A stretch of 64,000 nucleotides of DNA from a virus. The notes under the pieces are model-generated. The model had not been told where the DNA came from, did not search any database, and was given only the letters and a program-made list of their open reading frames with translations. Positions 32,169 to 41,754 of this stretch are shown here, piece after piece. Within the stretch, counting starts at the first letter, position 1. Each line of letters opens with the position of its first letter. The DNA is taken from the IMG/VR virus record IMGVR_UViG_3300023184_000025, positions 281,155 to 345,154 of that record, one strand, 5' to 3'. The translations under genes and the position numbers were made by a program.

Positions 32169-32545
32169 GAAACCTCCCGACGGCCATTACCAAGGTCTTT
32201 ACTTTTGGTATATCGTTGTATTGGGGGATTCATTGCTTGTTCCTGTTCCCATGTTTCCATCACAACATGTCTGCAGACATTTTGGAACCATTGGTCAACT
32301 ATGTCAGCATCGGTTTTTCCTGCATATCCTGCACGTAGCAGATTGGCTACAAATTTTTCATTCCAGTCAAGATCAAATGCACCCTGGTGCATATTATCAG
32401 CATCAATCTCTAAACCCAAGATTGCCACATACGGCTCTCCACGTTCTGTGGCCAACTCTTTTTCTGTTTTCTTGGGTGCCTTTGCTTCTTTTGGTTGCTC
32501 GGGCTGTTTTGTTTTTTTCTTAAAGAACTTGTCAAACAGTTTCAT
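32165..32545 (-). CDS. Conserved hypothetical phage protein
   Basis: 126 residues. A Lys/Pro/Glu-rich N-terminus (KKKTKQPEQPKEAKAPKK) precedes a conserved domain with ILGLEIDADNMHQGAFDLDWNEKFV. Seen in other T4-like phages, unknown function. Confidence 0.7.
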   Translation of the reverse strand: MKLFDKFFKKKTKQPEQPKEAKAPKKTEKELATERGEPYVAILGLEIDADNMHQGAFDLDWNEKFVANLLRAGYAGKTDADIVDQWFQNVCRHVVMETWEQEQAMNPPIQRYTKSKDLGNGRREVS

Positions 32546-32809
32546 TTATATCCATCCTCCTGCTCTAACAATACCAATTACACCAACTAGGATCCAAAAA
32601 GCATTTAACAGCGTATATGCTGGATCTTTCTTTAGTTTGGCACAATATGTTAACAGTACAGCATCGATAGTGTTAAAGACCCAAACAAACATAAACGGAC
32701 TTGAAGGTCCTAACCATGACACCAAACTAAAACTGATAATACGCATGATAACCCCAACCATTTCCATTTGTGGAACATGCGATTTAATATAATTCAAAAC
32801 AAAATTCAT
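32546..32809 (-). CDS. Small membrane protein (DUF/YgjV-like)
   Basis: 87 residues from ATG 32809 with three hydrophobic segments. It lies directly downstream of queE (2 bp). Similar in size and topology to the protein at 5797-6030. Unknown. Confidence 0.6.
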   Translation of the reverse strand: MNFVLNYIKSHVPQMEMVGVIMRIISFSLVSWLGPSSPFMFVWVFNTIDAVLLTYCAKLKKDPAYTLLNAFWILVGVIGIVRAGGWI

Positions 32810-32811
32810 TT

Positions 32812-33684
32812 TTATTTCCCCCACCCATTTCCCCATAAGTCAACGTGTAGCCTAGGGCTGTAGTAATAACCTCGACTGCATGCCCAATCTGCTACACGAA
32901 CACGATTCTGCGCATAAGGAGTAACCACACCACCCTGTGGCATAACGTAAACTACACCGGTAAATCCACCTGCTCTAAACTCTTTGACTGCACGTTCTAC
33001 TTCAACAAAGTGAGCGTCTGTTTCAACCACAAACTTGAGATATACTGTGCCCAGTGCTTGATAGCTGGCAACAATGTCTGGACAAATTGCTTCTTCCCAA
33101 CTCTCACCACTGGCACTGAGTTTGGCACTGACGCTAAACGTAACAAACCGATCTTGCTTGGTACCAAGTGCAGGTTGTTGCCAAGCTTGTAAAAAATCTC
33201 TGAATCCTGTTTGTAATTTCTGAGTGCCGTTGGTTTCAAATGTAATGTTACACAGGTCATTCATGCTTGGATTACTAATCAATTCCTCATACGCACGTTG
33301 CCAACCCAACAACGGCTCACCACCTGTGATAACCAAATGTACATCATTGCCATTATCTTGTACCCATTTATTGTTAGGCGTAAGTTTTAACATATCTGCA
33401 ATTAATTGTGCAGTTTCAAATGTTGGACTCAGATGTTTAAAATCTGGATGCCAACTAGCATAGCTGTCACACCCTGTATTAACCAGCGGAAGACTAAGGA
33501 AGTCTTTGTACAAATGTACTTGTTTGGCAACTTCATCTGCTTCTGTGCTTTTTACTCCTGGCGCACATCCAAAACCTGAGCAGGTAAAGTTACAGCCGAA
33601 TGTACGCAGGAATACACTGGGTACTCCGACAAAGCGACCTTCGCCTTGTGCTGAATAAAATAGTTCGCTTACTTTTATTTTCAT
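32812..33684 (-). CDS. queE: 7-carboxy-7-deazaguanine synthase
   Basis: 290 residues from ATG 33684. SELFYSAQGEGRFVGVPSVFLR and GCNFTCSGFGC provide the QueE-specific radical SAM cluster motif (altered CX3CX-C spacing with an insertion), ITGGEPLLGW near 127 binds SAM, and FETNGTQ follows. Converts 6-carboxytetrahydropterin to CDG in the preQ0 pathway. With FolE, QueD and DpdA nearby it points to 7-deazaguanine DNA modification. Confidence 0.92.
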   Translation of the reverse strand: MKIKVSELFYSAQGEGRFVGVPSVFLRTFGCNFTCSGFGCAPGVKSTEADEVAKQVHLYKDFLSLPLVNTGCDSYASWHPDFKHLSPTFETAQLIADMLKLTPNNKWVQDNGNDVHLVITGGEPLLGWQRAYEELISNPSMNDLCNITFETNGTQKLQTGFRDFLQAWQQPALGTKQDRFVTFSVSAKLSASGESWEEAICPDIVASYQALGTVYLKFVVETDAHFVEVERAVKEFRAGGFTGVVYVMPQGGVVTPYAQNRVRVADWACSRGYYYSPRLHVDLWGNGWGK

Positions 33685-33685
33685 A

Positions 33686-34534
33686 TTATGTTCCACATGA
33701 TATCAAACACTGATTGTGTGTTAGATCCAGTTTATTATACAGTAATTTGTCAATGCTGTCAAATTTTTCTACAGGAGCAAAAAAACAACAGGTACTTAAT
33801 TTTCCCGATGCGGCTAGATACACCGAGGGCGGAGATAAATGTATACAATTTTTTGGATCAACCACAGTTGACGTTTTTGGCATACGTATCAGATGTTGAA
33901 ATTCTACCGGCGGTAAAAGATCAAATTCCTCACCAGTTCTATAATGTTTGGCCAATTGACGATTGCGATATAATTTAACCAATTTAAAATGTTTAAATCC
34001 TAATTTCTGACTAGTACGTATACAATCTTTAACCTGGTGTTCGTTGTGTGCATATGGTATGAATTGCCAGGTTGCTGTTCCACCAGCTGATATAAATGCC
34101 TTGGCATTTTCAATTACTTTGTTATAGTCCGTACCTTGCCGATATATTTCGTGTACGCCTTCTAGTCCATCTATACCAAACCAAATATCATGATTAATAT
34201 CAGTTAATAAATTTGCTAAATCTTTCCACCATGCAGTAGTTCTTAAGCTACCGTTGGTATGTATTTGTATTTTTTGAGTGTGCGGTTTAGCAAGTTTAAT
34301 CAATTCAATAAAATTGTGAGCTATCACTGGATCACCGTAGTTTCCGCAAAATTGTATGCCTTCCAACATTGGCAGTCGATTTAAAATATCAGCCAACTGA
34401 TCAGTTTCAAGATCTTGTTCAACCAGTCCTGGCTTCAATCCATATCCATTGTTGTTTCTAGGACAAGCTGGGCACCAAGCATTACATTTTGAACTAGCTT
34501 CAACGTGAAGCCATTTAATGTCACTGGCTTTCAT
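33686..34534 (-). CDS. Radical SAM protein
   Basis: 282 residues from ATG 34534, which overlaps the MazG-like stop; the longer frame would sit inside that gene. CNAWCPACPRN (near 15-25) is the CX3CX2C motif, GIQFCGNYGDPV and a C-terminal Cys set (CIHLSPPSVYLAASGKLSTCC ... CLISC) could hold an auxiliary cluster (SPASM-like). Located directly upstream of queE (1 bp). Substrate unknown. Confidence 0.85.
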   Translation of the reverse strand: MKASDIKWLHVEASSKCNAWCPACPRNNNGYGLKPGLVEQDLETDQLADILNRLPMLEGIQFCGNYGDPVIAHNFIELIKLAKPHTQKIQIHTNGSLRTTAWWKDLANLLTDINHDIWFGIDGLEGVHEIYRQGTDYNKVIENAKAFISAGGTATWQFIPYAHNEHQVKDCIRTSQKLGFKHFKLVKLYRNRQLAKHYRTGEEFDLLPPVEFQHLIRMPKTSTVVDPKNCIHLSPPSVYLAASGKLSTCCFFAPVEKFDSIDKLLYNKLDLTHNQCLISCGT

Positions 34535-34799
34535 ATATGGTTGACCACTGCTGTAGTTTTTTTCTTTTATTTTGAACAGCGGCTTGTATACTAGCATCAT
34601 CGAGAATTTTAAGTTCTCTAAGCAATTCAACCATGCATAGCACATCGCCTACTTCTTCGCACAACAATTCTCTATTAGACATGCCACGTTTTAAATGAGT
34701 TTCATCTATGCCAAATCTACGTATCTTGCTTACAATTTGTATAACCTCAGCACATTCTTCCTGGAGGATATCCATCACTTCGTTTATTTTCGAGTTCAT
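34521..34799 (-). CDS. MazG-like pyrophosphohydrolase (short)
   Basis: 92 residues. EECAEVIQIVSKIRRFGID and LLCEEVGDVLCMVELL give the EExxE...ExxD pattern of dimeric MazG/HisE-type enzymes. Second MazG-like gene in the window. Confidence 0.75.
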   Translation of the reverse strand: MNSKINEVMDILQEECAEVIQIVSKIRRFGIDETHLKRGMSNRELLCEEVGDVLCMVELLRELKILDDASIQAAVQNKRKKLQQWSTIYESQ

Positions 34800-34820
34800 A
34801 AGTTTGATATTTCTTTTAAA

Positions 34821-35018
34821 TTATCGTTGACCCTGTGCAATCAGTCTATTAACCACATTGAGATCAAACTCTAAACTAACAATTTTATTTTTAAGTGCTT
34901 GATATTCTTCACTGTGTACATCTTTATCATGCGTTACAATGTCAAAGTACATGTCCGCGACTTCTGCGTGTAGTTTTCTAATATCATATTCTAACAACTC
35001 TCGTCTATCTGCTAACAT
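34821..35018 (-). CDS. Small coiled-coil protein
   Basis: 65 residues, entirely helical with heptads (ELLEYDIRKLHAEVADMYFDIV, LKNKIVSLEFDLNVVNRL). Unknown. Confidence 0.6.
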   Translation of the reverse strand: MLADRRELLEYDIRKLHAEVADMYFDIVTHDKDVHSEEYQALKNKIVSLEFDLNVVNRLIAQGQR

Positions 35019-35027
35019 ATACTTTCC

Positions 35028-35798
35028 TTATAACTTCTTTGCTTTTATTAAAAGATGCCAGCCTAGATATTCTTTAACTGCTTCTCTCATTACTTCGGGC
35101 ATTGCTTCAAACCATGGTTCAAGTTCAAAAATTCCCTGCTTATATTTTTCTACATTGTACATAAAGCAATGACTCTGTCGTAAGCGTAACAAATCAAAAT
35201 CTTCTCTAAGCAATTCGTGTATCTCTTCAGCAGTATATGCTTCTGCATATGGACAATTTGCTTGTGCTTCAAACTGATCCAGCCCTTTACGAATCATGGC
35301 ATACTTCCAGGAGTTTTTGGCGTAGACCATAAACCTAAACTCGCCATCGTGTTTTAACAAACTGGCAACAGTTTTAATATGATCTTGCATGCCAGGATAA
35401 TGATGCAGTACCCCGTAGCTGTAGACTAAATCAAATTGTCCCAAGTCCAGTACTTTAGGGTCAGTAATATCAATATTGTGAAAACCACCTTCGAGATCAT
35501 AAACATTAAATCTTTGTTTGCACAGATCTAAACTAGCATCTGACAGATCAATACCTACATACTCGGCACCGTGACGAGCAAACTGTTCTGCATCTGTGCC
35601 AATACCACATCCAATTTCTAATACACGTTTACCTCTCCATTGATGGAATCCAGCAAAGTCAAGGATGTGTGGTTCAGAACGATATCTTTTGCTTGTTACT
35701 TCGTCAAAGTACTGGTCAGAGCCAATGGGCGCACTACTATGCCCAACATTACACGGTTGTGTATTCCAGTAGTCAAGAATTCTTTTTTGTAAATCCAT
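35028..35798 (-). CDS. Class I SAM-dependent methyltransferase
   Basis: 256 residues. VLEIGCGIGTDAEQFARHG (near 55-73) is motif I, YVGIDLSDASLDLC motif II, and YSYGVLHHYPG motif IV. The C-terminal W and Y-rich part resembles methyltransferases acting on sugars or small molecules. In the glycan/modification block. Target not predictable. Confidence 0.85.
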   Translation of the reverse strand: MDLQKRILDYWNTQPCNVGHSSAPIGSDQYFDEVTSKRYRSEPHILDFAGFHQWRGKRVLEIGCGIGTDAEQFARHGAEYVGIDLSDASLDLCKQRFNVYDLEGGFHNIDITDPKVLDLGQFDLVYSYGVLHHYPGMQDHIKTVASLLKHDGEFRFMVYAKNSWKYAMIRKGLDQFEAQANCPYAEAYTAEEIHELLREDFDLLRLRQSHCFMYNVEKYKQGIFELEPWFEAMPEVMREAVKEYLGWHLLIKAKKL

Positions 35799-35800
35799 AA

Positions 35801-36643
35801 TTAATTAAATTTTGCCATTTGTTTATTTGGGTCAAACTCGCCAAGCATTCTAATCCAAGGGTCTTGTTTGCCTGCTAACACATTCATAAACCAACTAACA
35901 TCTTCACCTCGAGCATGCATAAACCAAGCAATTTGTCTAGCATCTAAAAAGCGTTGTCGACGATATTCAAAGTGATTAAAGTCTCTAGGGTCTTCTGGTC
36001 GTCCTTCGTACATGATTCTCTTCTGGAAAGTTTCGTCGTTGTTATTACCAGTTAGGTCGTGACGATCATGCAAGACATCAACCGAAATAGTTTCCATAAT
36101 ATTTAAGATATAGGCAATTTGACTAATCCATGCGTCCGAAAGTTGGTGTGCGCTTAGATAATTAAACAACATTAACCATTCTTTTGGAACAATCGGAAAT
36201 ACAGCATAAGGATGCTCGTTGTGAGTGGGCATTCTTAGCACACGAAACTTACCGTTGTGCTCTTTTATTCGACTGTCCCAGCCCTGTGTTTTCATAAGTG
36301 CATCGTCATTCCAGAACATTAGCCAACGTGCATTACTTTTTTTAGCCAGTTCTGTAACATATTCATTTAAACGAGTGTAACCAACTGGTTTAAATTCTAA
36401 TATTGACGTCGAAATACCCCGACTATCAAATTCTTTAAAAACGTTTGCCGCCGCCCACTCAATGGAGTCTTTGTCGTCTTCATCCATGCCTAGTAAAATT
36501 TGTATTGATTTTACATCATCGGCCAGGTCAATCAAGCTGTTAAGACTATCAAGCAATGCAGTTGTGCGTCCACGGGTGGGCAACAACACAGCCACATCAT
36601 ATTTTGGTTCCAAAATTAAAGCTGGTATTTCAATCAATTTCAT
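35801..36643 (-). CDS. Glycosyltransferase-like protein (GT-A, family 2-like)
   Basis: 280 residues. VAVLLPTRGRTTALLDSLNSL (18-38) is the GT-A donor strand, MFWNDDALM near 109 the DxD-type motif. It is 4 bp overlapped by queD upstream. Could glucosylate DNA or a surface glycan; in the presence of DpdA the first is attractive but unproven. Confidence 0.7.
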   Translation of the reverse strand: MKLIEIPALILEPKYDVAVLLPTRGRTTALLDSLNSLIDLADDVKSIQILLGMDEDDKDSIEWAAANVFKEFDSRGISTSILEFKPVGYTRLNEYVTELAKKSNARWLMFWNDDALMKTQGWDSRIKEHNGKFRVLRMPTHNEHPYAVFPIVPKEWLMLFNYLSAHQLSDAWISQIAYILNIMETISVDVLHDRHDLTGNNNDETFQKRIMYEGRPEDPRDFNHFEYRRQRFLDARQIAWFMHARGEDVSWFMNVLAGKQDPWIRMLGEFDPNKQMAKFN

Positions 36644-37173
36644 TCAAATAAATCCTCATTCCATTCTCTATGGCCTTCTCTAAAAGCCATGTTTGCTTGT
36701 GTTTCACGCACTTCCACTCGGTAGCACCATAAACGACTTGCTTCGTACTCTCCCCAAAAGTCAGGAATGTAAACACCGTTAACATACTTGTACAGCATGT
36801 CTGCAAGTGATTCACATCCAACTCTGGGCAAGATTGTGAGCTTGGCCAGTTTCCGACGTTCCATTTCCTTGTAGAACTCCAGTTCAGGATCATCGGCACT
36901 GACCAAGGTAGTGTGATCAAATTGATCTTCTAATATCTTTTTAAGTTCTTTGAGACCACCATAGTCGGCTGCCCAGTTACGAACATCAAGATTGTTTGTA
37001 CCAAAGTAAAATTTCATACTAAACGAATAACCATGATTCAAATTACAATGACTATCGGCCCTCCACTGTCTGTAAGCGCACGGAAATGCGTCAATGTACT
37101 CTTTGGTACTGGTAAACTTGTAGGTTACCGGTTGATACTCTTGCTTGACTACTGCGTTAAAATTGTCTGACAT
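36640..37173 (-). CDS. queD: 6-carboxy-5,6,7,8-tetrahydropterin synthase
   Basis: 177 residues. CAYRQWRADSHCNLNHGYSF supplies the catalytic Cys and Zn-binding His residues, AADYGGLKELKKILEDQFDHTTLV is the family hallmark, and EVRETQANMA ends the active site. Converts dihydroneopterin triphosphate to CPH4. It has its own promoter. Confidence 0.9.
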   Translation of the reverse strand: MSDNFNAVVKQEYQPVTYKFTSTKEYIDAFPCAYRQWRADSHCNLNHGYSFSMKFYFGTNNLDVRNWAADYGGLKELKKILEDQFDHTTLVSADDPELEFYKEMERRKLAKLTILPRVGCESLADMLYKYVNGVYIPDFWGEYEASRLWCYRVEVRETQANMAFREGHREWNEDLFE

Positions 37174-37191
37174 GCTGTTTCTCCTATGTTA

Positions 37192-37221
37192 ATTATAGCA
37201 TAGGCTTGCAGAATTTGTAAA
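37192..37221 (-). promoter_or_regulatory. sigma70 promoter for queD
   Basis: TTTACA (37221-37216), 18 bp, TATAAT (37197-37192). Confidence 0.65.
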
Positions 37222-37256
37222 GCGGGATGAATGCCAAAAAGACCGCTGAAGCTTGA

Positions 37257-37958
37257 CTACTTGGCTTCTACCACAATACGAACATTTCCGTCCATTTGTT
37301 CATTGTGATATGAATTTTTGCCAATGTCAACGTCCACAATTAAATAATTACAATCTATATTTGATAATGCATCACGGATGAACTGATCGTACAATACACC
37401 TCGAGGCGTTGCTGTGTTAAAAAGTTTAATTAAATCGGTTTCACTTGTAAAGTCGATGAATCTTTGAAAATTTAATGCCAAATATCCTCGTCCACCAGGT
37501 TTAATCATTGAAACAAATTGTTGTAATCGATTCTCGAATTTAGTTAATGAACAAAAATGTAGGGCACAAATCGAAAATACTGATTCAAAACATTGTTGAT
37601 GATTTTTGACATATTCATCATCAATTTGATCATCAATGTCTCGATAGTCATCCAGGGGATCTACGCCAACAATATTAGGTATGTATTTTTTGAAAATATT
37701 CCAGCCACATCCTAAATCATATATTGTGTCTGGTGATTTTTCCAACAATGGTTTTAGATAATAAAACGGTGTTACAGAAAAATAACTTTTTAATAAACGA
37801 TCTCCCCATATTTGTCTAGGAGTGCATGAAGATTTTTGATACGGCCAGTGCTTGGCCCAGACTAAATGATCAAAGTCTTTTTCAAGAGTTCGATATAAAT
37901 CTGTATTCTGAAACTCTTCTTTAAATCTGAGTAGATTGTATTCGTTTAAGTTATCCAT
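37257..37958 (-). CDS. Probable class I methyltransferase
   Basis: 233 residues. TIYDLGCGWNIFKKYIPNIVGVDPLDDY (near 79-106) has motif I and II shape but with GCGWN instead of GxGxG, typical of divergent phage methyltransferases. CALHFCSLTKFENRL follows. 3 bp downstream of folE. Substrate unknown. Confidence 0.65.
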   Translation of the reverse strand: MDNLNEYNLLRFKEEFQNTDLYRTLEKDFDHLVWAKHWPYQKSSCTPRQIWGDRLLKSYFSVTPFYYLKPLLEKSPDTIYDLGCGWNIFKKYIPNIVGVDPLDDYRDIDDQIDDEYVKNHQQCFESVFSICALHFCSLTKFENRLQQFVSMIKPGGRGYLALNFQRFIDFTSETDLIKLFNTATPRGVLYDQFIRDALSNIDCNYLIVDVDIGKNSYHNEQMDGNVRIVVEAK

Positions 37959-37961
37959 ATA

Positions 37962-38645
37962 TTAATTCCTTTTACACGCATTAACAATATTCATAAACTC
38001 ATTGCGTACTGCTGGATCACTCTTGAATACTCCGCCAAGTTTGCTAGTGACTGTTGACGATCCTGTGTCTTCTACACCACGACTTTTTACACAGTAGTGT
38101 TGAGCATCAATGACCACTGCAATGTCGTCAGTTTCAAGAATATACTGTAATGCATGATACACTTGTTCTGTCAACCGCTCCTGAATTTGTGGGCGTTTGC
38201 TAAAGTATTCAACCACACGATTGATCTTTGACAAGCCCAACACCTTTTGTTTGGGAATGTAACCCACAGTTGCTAAACCATCAATCACAACAAAGTGATG
38301 TTCGCAGTTGCTTTGTACGTTGACATTACGCTCGATAACCATTTCATCGTACTTCATCTTGTTGTCAACTGTGGTACACTTTGGAAATGCTTCGTAATCT
38401 AGACCCCAAAAAATTTCATTCACATACATCTTGGCCACACGTTTTGGTGTGTCCATTAGACTATCATCACTGAGGTCTAATCCCAGCACCTCCATGATAT
38501 GCTTAAAGTCTTTTTCAATCAATTCAATTTTATCTTTACGATCAACTGCATGTTGAAAAGTAGGAGTTTCTACACCGCACTTGACCAAGTGGTTGTGTAC
38601 TAATAGACCCAATTCAGGGTCGCATTTTGTTTTGTTATATGACAT
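37962..38645 (-). CDS. folE: GTP cyclohydrolase I (FolE type)
   Basis: 227 residues. The zinc and active-site set VQSNCEHHFVVIDG, GYIPKQKVLGLSKINR and HYCVKSRGVEDTGSSTVT is intact. It makes dihydroneopterin triphosphate from GTP, the first step of both folate and preQ0 pathways. Here, with QueD, QueE and DpdA, the preQ0 role is likely. RBS AAGGA, promoter about 70 bp upstream. Confidence 0.95.
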   Translation of the reverse strand: MSYNKTKCDPELGLLVHNHLVKCGVETPTFQHAVDRKDKIELIEKDFKHIMEVLGLDLSDDSLMDTPKRVAKMYVNEIFWGLDYEAFPKCTTVDNKMKYDEMVIERNVNVQSNCEHHFVVIDGLATVGYIPKQKVLGLSKINRVVEYFSKRPQIQERLTEQVYHALQYILETDDIAVVIDAQHYCVKSRGVEDTGSSTVTSKLGGVFKSDPAVRNEFMNIVNACKRN

Positions 38646-38686
38646 ATTGATATCCTTCCTTACGCGGATTTTAAATTTTGATATTT

Positions 38687-38745
38687 GCTACCTTTGTGTA
38701 GCAAGAATATTTATTAAGTTTAACAGATTTATCTAAAAAAGTCAA
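38687..38745 (-). promoter_or_regulatory. Probable sigma70 promoter and leader hairpin for folE
   Basis: TTGACT (38745-38740), 17 bp, TAAACT (38722-38717); the leader contains GCTAC CTTTGT GTAGC (38687-38702). Confidence 0.45.
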
Positions 38746-39281
38746 ACCCTAAAGCCAGAAATTTGGAGAGTATATTTGTCTTCCATACCTGCATTACAGC
38801 TCAGATGTTGGATATCACTGTCCCACACCCAGCCTTCGCCTTGTTTCCAACCAACACTGGTTTCAAAAGTATTGTCCGGAGAAATATATTGGATCATTTG
38901 CCCAAATTTGTAATCTTCTAAATAGACATTGGCTCTAACTTTTAGTTCAGTACGTTCAGGAAACCGTTTTTTAATTTGGTAGAATGTATCTTTGTGCAAG
39001 GTGGTTATACAGCCAGGTTGTTGTCTAATACTTGACATAGTGACAATTTCCATACCTAACTGCTGACCAATTTCTGTAAAGTCCACCTGATCCGGAGTCC
39101 ACCAAAGTTGATTAATTTTAGTATTTTCATAACAGTAACTTTTTGGCAACCCGCCATATGATGCATAAATGTCGGCCATTTCGGTAACCTGATGCTTGAT
39201 ACATGTATCTTCGTGAGTGGTATAGTTGGCATTTAGAAAAATACCAAAATCATAGTCTAGTTTAATTTTTTGTACAAACAT
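38742..39281 (-). CDS. 2-oxoglutarate/Fe(II) oxygenase-like protein
   Basis: 179 residues. LHKDTFYQIKKRFPERTELKVRANVYLED supplies H-x-D and Arg, and WDSDIQHLSCNAG the distal His, the order of double-stranded beta-helix oxygenases (aspartyl hydroxylase-like). Phages use them in hydroxylation of proteins or bases. Coupled to the aminotransferase gene. Confidence 0.6.
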   Translation of the reverse strand: MFVQKIKLDYDFGIFLNANYTTHEDTCIKHQVTEMADIYASYGGLPKSYCYENTKINQLWWTPDQVDFTEIGQQLGMEIVTMSSIRQQPGCITTLHKDTFYQIKKRFPERTELKVRANVYLEDYKFGQMIQYISPDNTFETSVGWKQGEGWVWDSDIQHLSCNAGMEDKYTLQISGFRV

Positions 39282-39284
39282 TTT

Positions 39285-39881
39285 TTAATCCTCAATGGTT
39301 ATTTGTCTACAGTCTGGATATTCAACATACACGGGTTGCGGCCAATTAACCTTAATTATGTTGAGTAGATCCATACCAATTTCTGCTTCTTCTATGGTGG
39401 GCTTGTAATGATAACCCACTTTGAAAACCTGCTGTGATTCCCATGGCTTGATAGCTAAGTCTCTGCCATCGTAGCGTTGAGCCAACATGATATCGTAGGC
39501 TTCAACATCATCCAGCAAAATAGCACCACCACGACCAATGTGAAGTGGCTTGCCATGCCCAAAGCTCAGGCAGGTCAATGTGTCTGGGCGATACATATCT
39601 TTTTCAAGTCTGCGAGCACTATCCCAGATGCGTGTGCCAAGGAATGAATACTCTCCTACCCAACGTTGCCAAGCATGATCAAGATACTCATATTTGATAC
39701 CTAACTTGTGCATGGTCATTGGAATACTCAAGTAAGTGTAAGGAGTAAACTTGCACTCCTTGACTTGATCATATCGCAAACAAAGTTCAATGGCATGTGT
39801 ACAGCAATCAGTCATGATTGCATATGGTGCACCGGTAAACTCTGCTAGAGCTTGTTCAAATTTTAATATTTTGTCAAACAT
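39285..39881 (-). CDS. DegT/DnrJ/EryC1-type PLP aminotransferase (short)
   Basis: 198 residues from ATG 39881, about half the usual family length. ALAEFTGAPYAIMTDCCTHAIEL starts the PLP fold, and SFGHGKPLHIGRGGAI carries the Lys that binds PLP. The C-terminal domain is mostly missing, so a truncated or minimal form. Members make amino sugars. Overlaps the radical SAM gene by 8 bp. Confidence 0.75.
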   Translation of the reverse strand: MFDKILKFEQALAEFTGAPYAIMTDCCTHAIELCLRYDQVKECKFTPYTYLSIPMTMHKLGIKYEYLDHAWQRWVGEYSFLGTRIWDSARRLEKDMYRPDTLTCLSFGHGKPLHIGRGGAILLDDVEAYDIMLAQRYDGRDLAIKPWESQQVFKVGYHYKPTIEEAEIGMDLLNIIKVNWPQPVYVEYPDCRQITIED

Positions 39882-41754
39882 TGTCAACTTTGTTAATTCT
39901 GTTTTTTGATACCGATGCTCGTCGACCAAAATATAATTGTTCAAAGAAGTCCTGTTTGTTTTTATGCTTAAATGGATACGAAATTTCAAGTGTGTTTGAA
40001 ACGTTTAATTCGTCAGAGTTGTTAAACACATAATCGTAAATGTTGTATTGATAGTCAACAGTATACGGGTAACTACCTTCATAATGATGTAGATAATCTG
40101 ATTGTAAAGATACCACTTCTTTATAAATTTCAGGATCCAACTCGCAAAATTCTTTGTTAATAATTTGATAAACTTCGTCAAGTGTTGAATCGACATTATC
40201 AAACAATATGTGAATACTAGTCCAAAGCGCACTATGTCCATCTCTATTTGGAATAATACTTTCGCCACTTTCTAAAAAAGAAACAATAAAATTCTTCATT
40301 CTATAGTATTCTTGAGTTAGTAAACTAGTACTGGGACCGTTGACAATTTTATTTTCAATTTGCGAATAGAAATCGTAGTAACTAATATTTTTATGCTTTC
40401 TTAAAAATCTACTTAGAATATGTGTGATACCACTATAATGATAAGTCATTATAATGTAACTGAACAAATAACTCTTAACAAAATCTTCAAGGGGCATGTA
40501 CTTTGTAGATTTGACTACTACTTCTTTTTCCATAATATCATCACCCTCGTTGACTAATGCACCAGTTACAAACTTTGGAACAGCAATACTTTCAATTTGG
40601 TGTAGAGTTCGTTGCTCATAGCTGTTAAGTTCAGAGTTTTCTAATAACTGCGCAAGCCAAACATCCAGGCTGTTGTGTTGCCCAGCCTCAAGTATCAGTC
40701 CATGATTTTGTTTCCAGGTTTCATAGGTCTCGTAAGGTAGTCCAAGGATCATTTCAGTGTATGCTGGAATGCCATTTTTAAAACATTCTTCTAGCATCTC
40801 TTTAAGATCGCTGATCTCCATATTTTTTCTTTTGATAGCATCAAGAACTTGATCGTTCATGCTTTGCACACTAACAGTAAATCCTCTATTTTTATCATTG
40901 CTAAAAAATATTTTTGCAATTTCTATAATTTTTTGTTTTGCATTTTTAGCCCATTGAGCAATGACAACATGCGGGAATCCCTTTGTGTTTTGTAATTGGT
41001 GTATATGTTGTGCAAACTTTTTATCTCTTTCATAGAGCATGCCAAAATTTGCATCAGCAATAAACAAATATGCAACACGATTGTTGGCCATCCAGGTAAG
41101 CTCGTCTAACACCCGGTCTTCTGCAAATTTAAGAACCTTGCTGTATGTTAAGCTACCCCAATCACAAAAAGTACATGAGTACGGGCATCCGCGGTTGGTT
41201 TCTAATACTCCTTGCCAGTAGTACTCAGGATTGTCGTTGACTATTTTATCAAATACACCTGATGTATACGGGCTTGGATACTCTAAGTTGGCCATTCTAG
41301 CAAATGTACTGACTTTTTTAATTGGTGTTTCATTGTGTAAAGATAGTAGTATATCTAAAAATGCTGGCTCGCCCTCACCGTTGACAATTGTATCAACGTA
41401 TGGATGTTTCTTAAAGAAAGATTTTTCGTAAGGTAGTTTGGTAACTTGCGGCCCGCCAAATACAATAAGACACTTGGGCCATTTTTCTTTAATAGACTTG
41501 GCTAGTTTTTTACAATATTCGTAGTTCCAAACATAACAACTAAATGCTGCCACAGCTGGATTATCAAAGTTTTTGATTGTTTCATCAATTGACATTCTCT
41601 TGAAGACTAACTCTTTAAGGATAAAGTTATCCTTGATCACAGGATTTTGCACAGCAAAACTCCATAAGCACCCTACAGAATATGGCAACCAATAGCCCTC
41701 GGTTCCGCCAAACACATTTCCATGTGCGGGCTGTAGTAAGTAAACATTATGCAT
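39874..41754 (-). CDS. B12-binding radical SAM protein
   Basis: 626 residues. An N-terminal Rossmann/B12-like domain (1-140; FGGPQVT, VNGEGEPAF) precedes NRGCPYSCTFCDWG (near 189-202, CX3CX2C) and a radical SAM barrel with QSMNDQVLDAIKRKN and MILGLPYETYETWKQ. The C-terminal 250 residues are family-specific. Such enzymes make C-methylations or ring rearrangements in natural products. Neighbours suggest sugar or cofactor chemistry. Confidence 0.85.
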   Translation of the reverse strand: MHNVYLLQPAHGNVFGGTEGYWLPYSVGCLWSFAVQNPVIKDNFILKELVFKRMSIDETIKNFDNPAVAAFSCYVWNYEYCKKLAKSIKEKWPKCLIVFGGPQVTKLPYEKSFFKKHPYVDTIVNGEGEPAFLDILLSLHNETPIKKVSTFARMANLEYPSPYTSGVFDKIVNDNPEYYWQGVLETNRGCPYSCTFCDWGSLTYSKVLKFAEDRVLDELTWMANNRVAYLFIADANFGMLYERDKKFAQHIHQLQNTKGFPHVVIAQWAKNAKQKIIEIAKIFFSNDKNRGFTVSVQSMNDQVLDAIKRKNMEISDLKEMLEECFKNGIPAYTEMILGLPYETYETWKQNHGLILEAGQHNSLDVWLAQLLENSELNSYEQRTLHQIESIAVPKFVTGALVNEGDDIMEKEVVVKSTKYMPLEDFVKSYLFSYIIMTYHYSGITHILSRFLRKHKNISYYDFYSQIENKIVNGPSTSLLTQEYYRMKNFIVSFLESGESIIPNRDGHSALWTSIHILFDNVDSTLDEVYQIINKEFCELDPEIYKEVVSLQSDYLHHYEGSYPYTVDYQYNIYDYVFNNSDELNVSNTLEISYPFKHKNKQDFFEQLYFGRRASVSKNRINKVDNV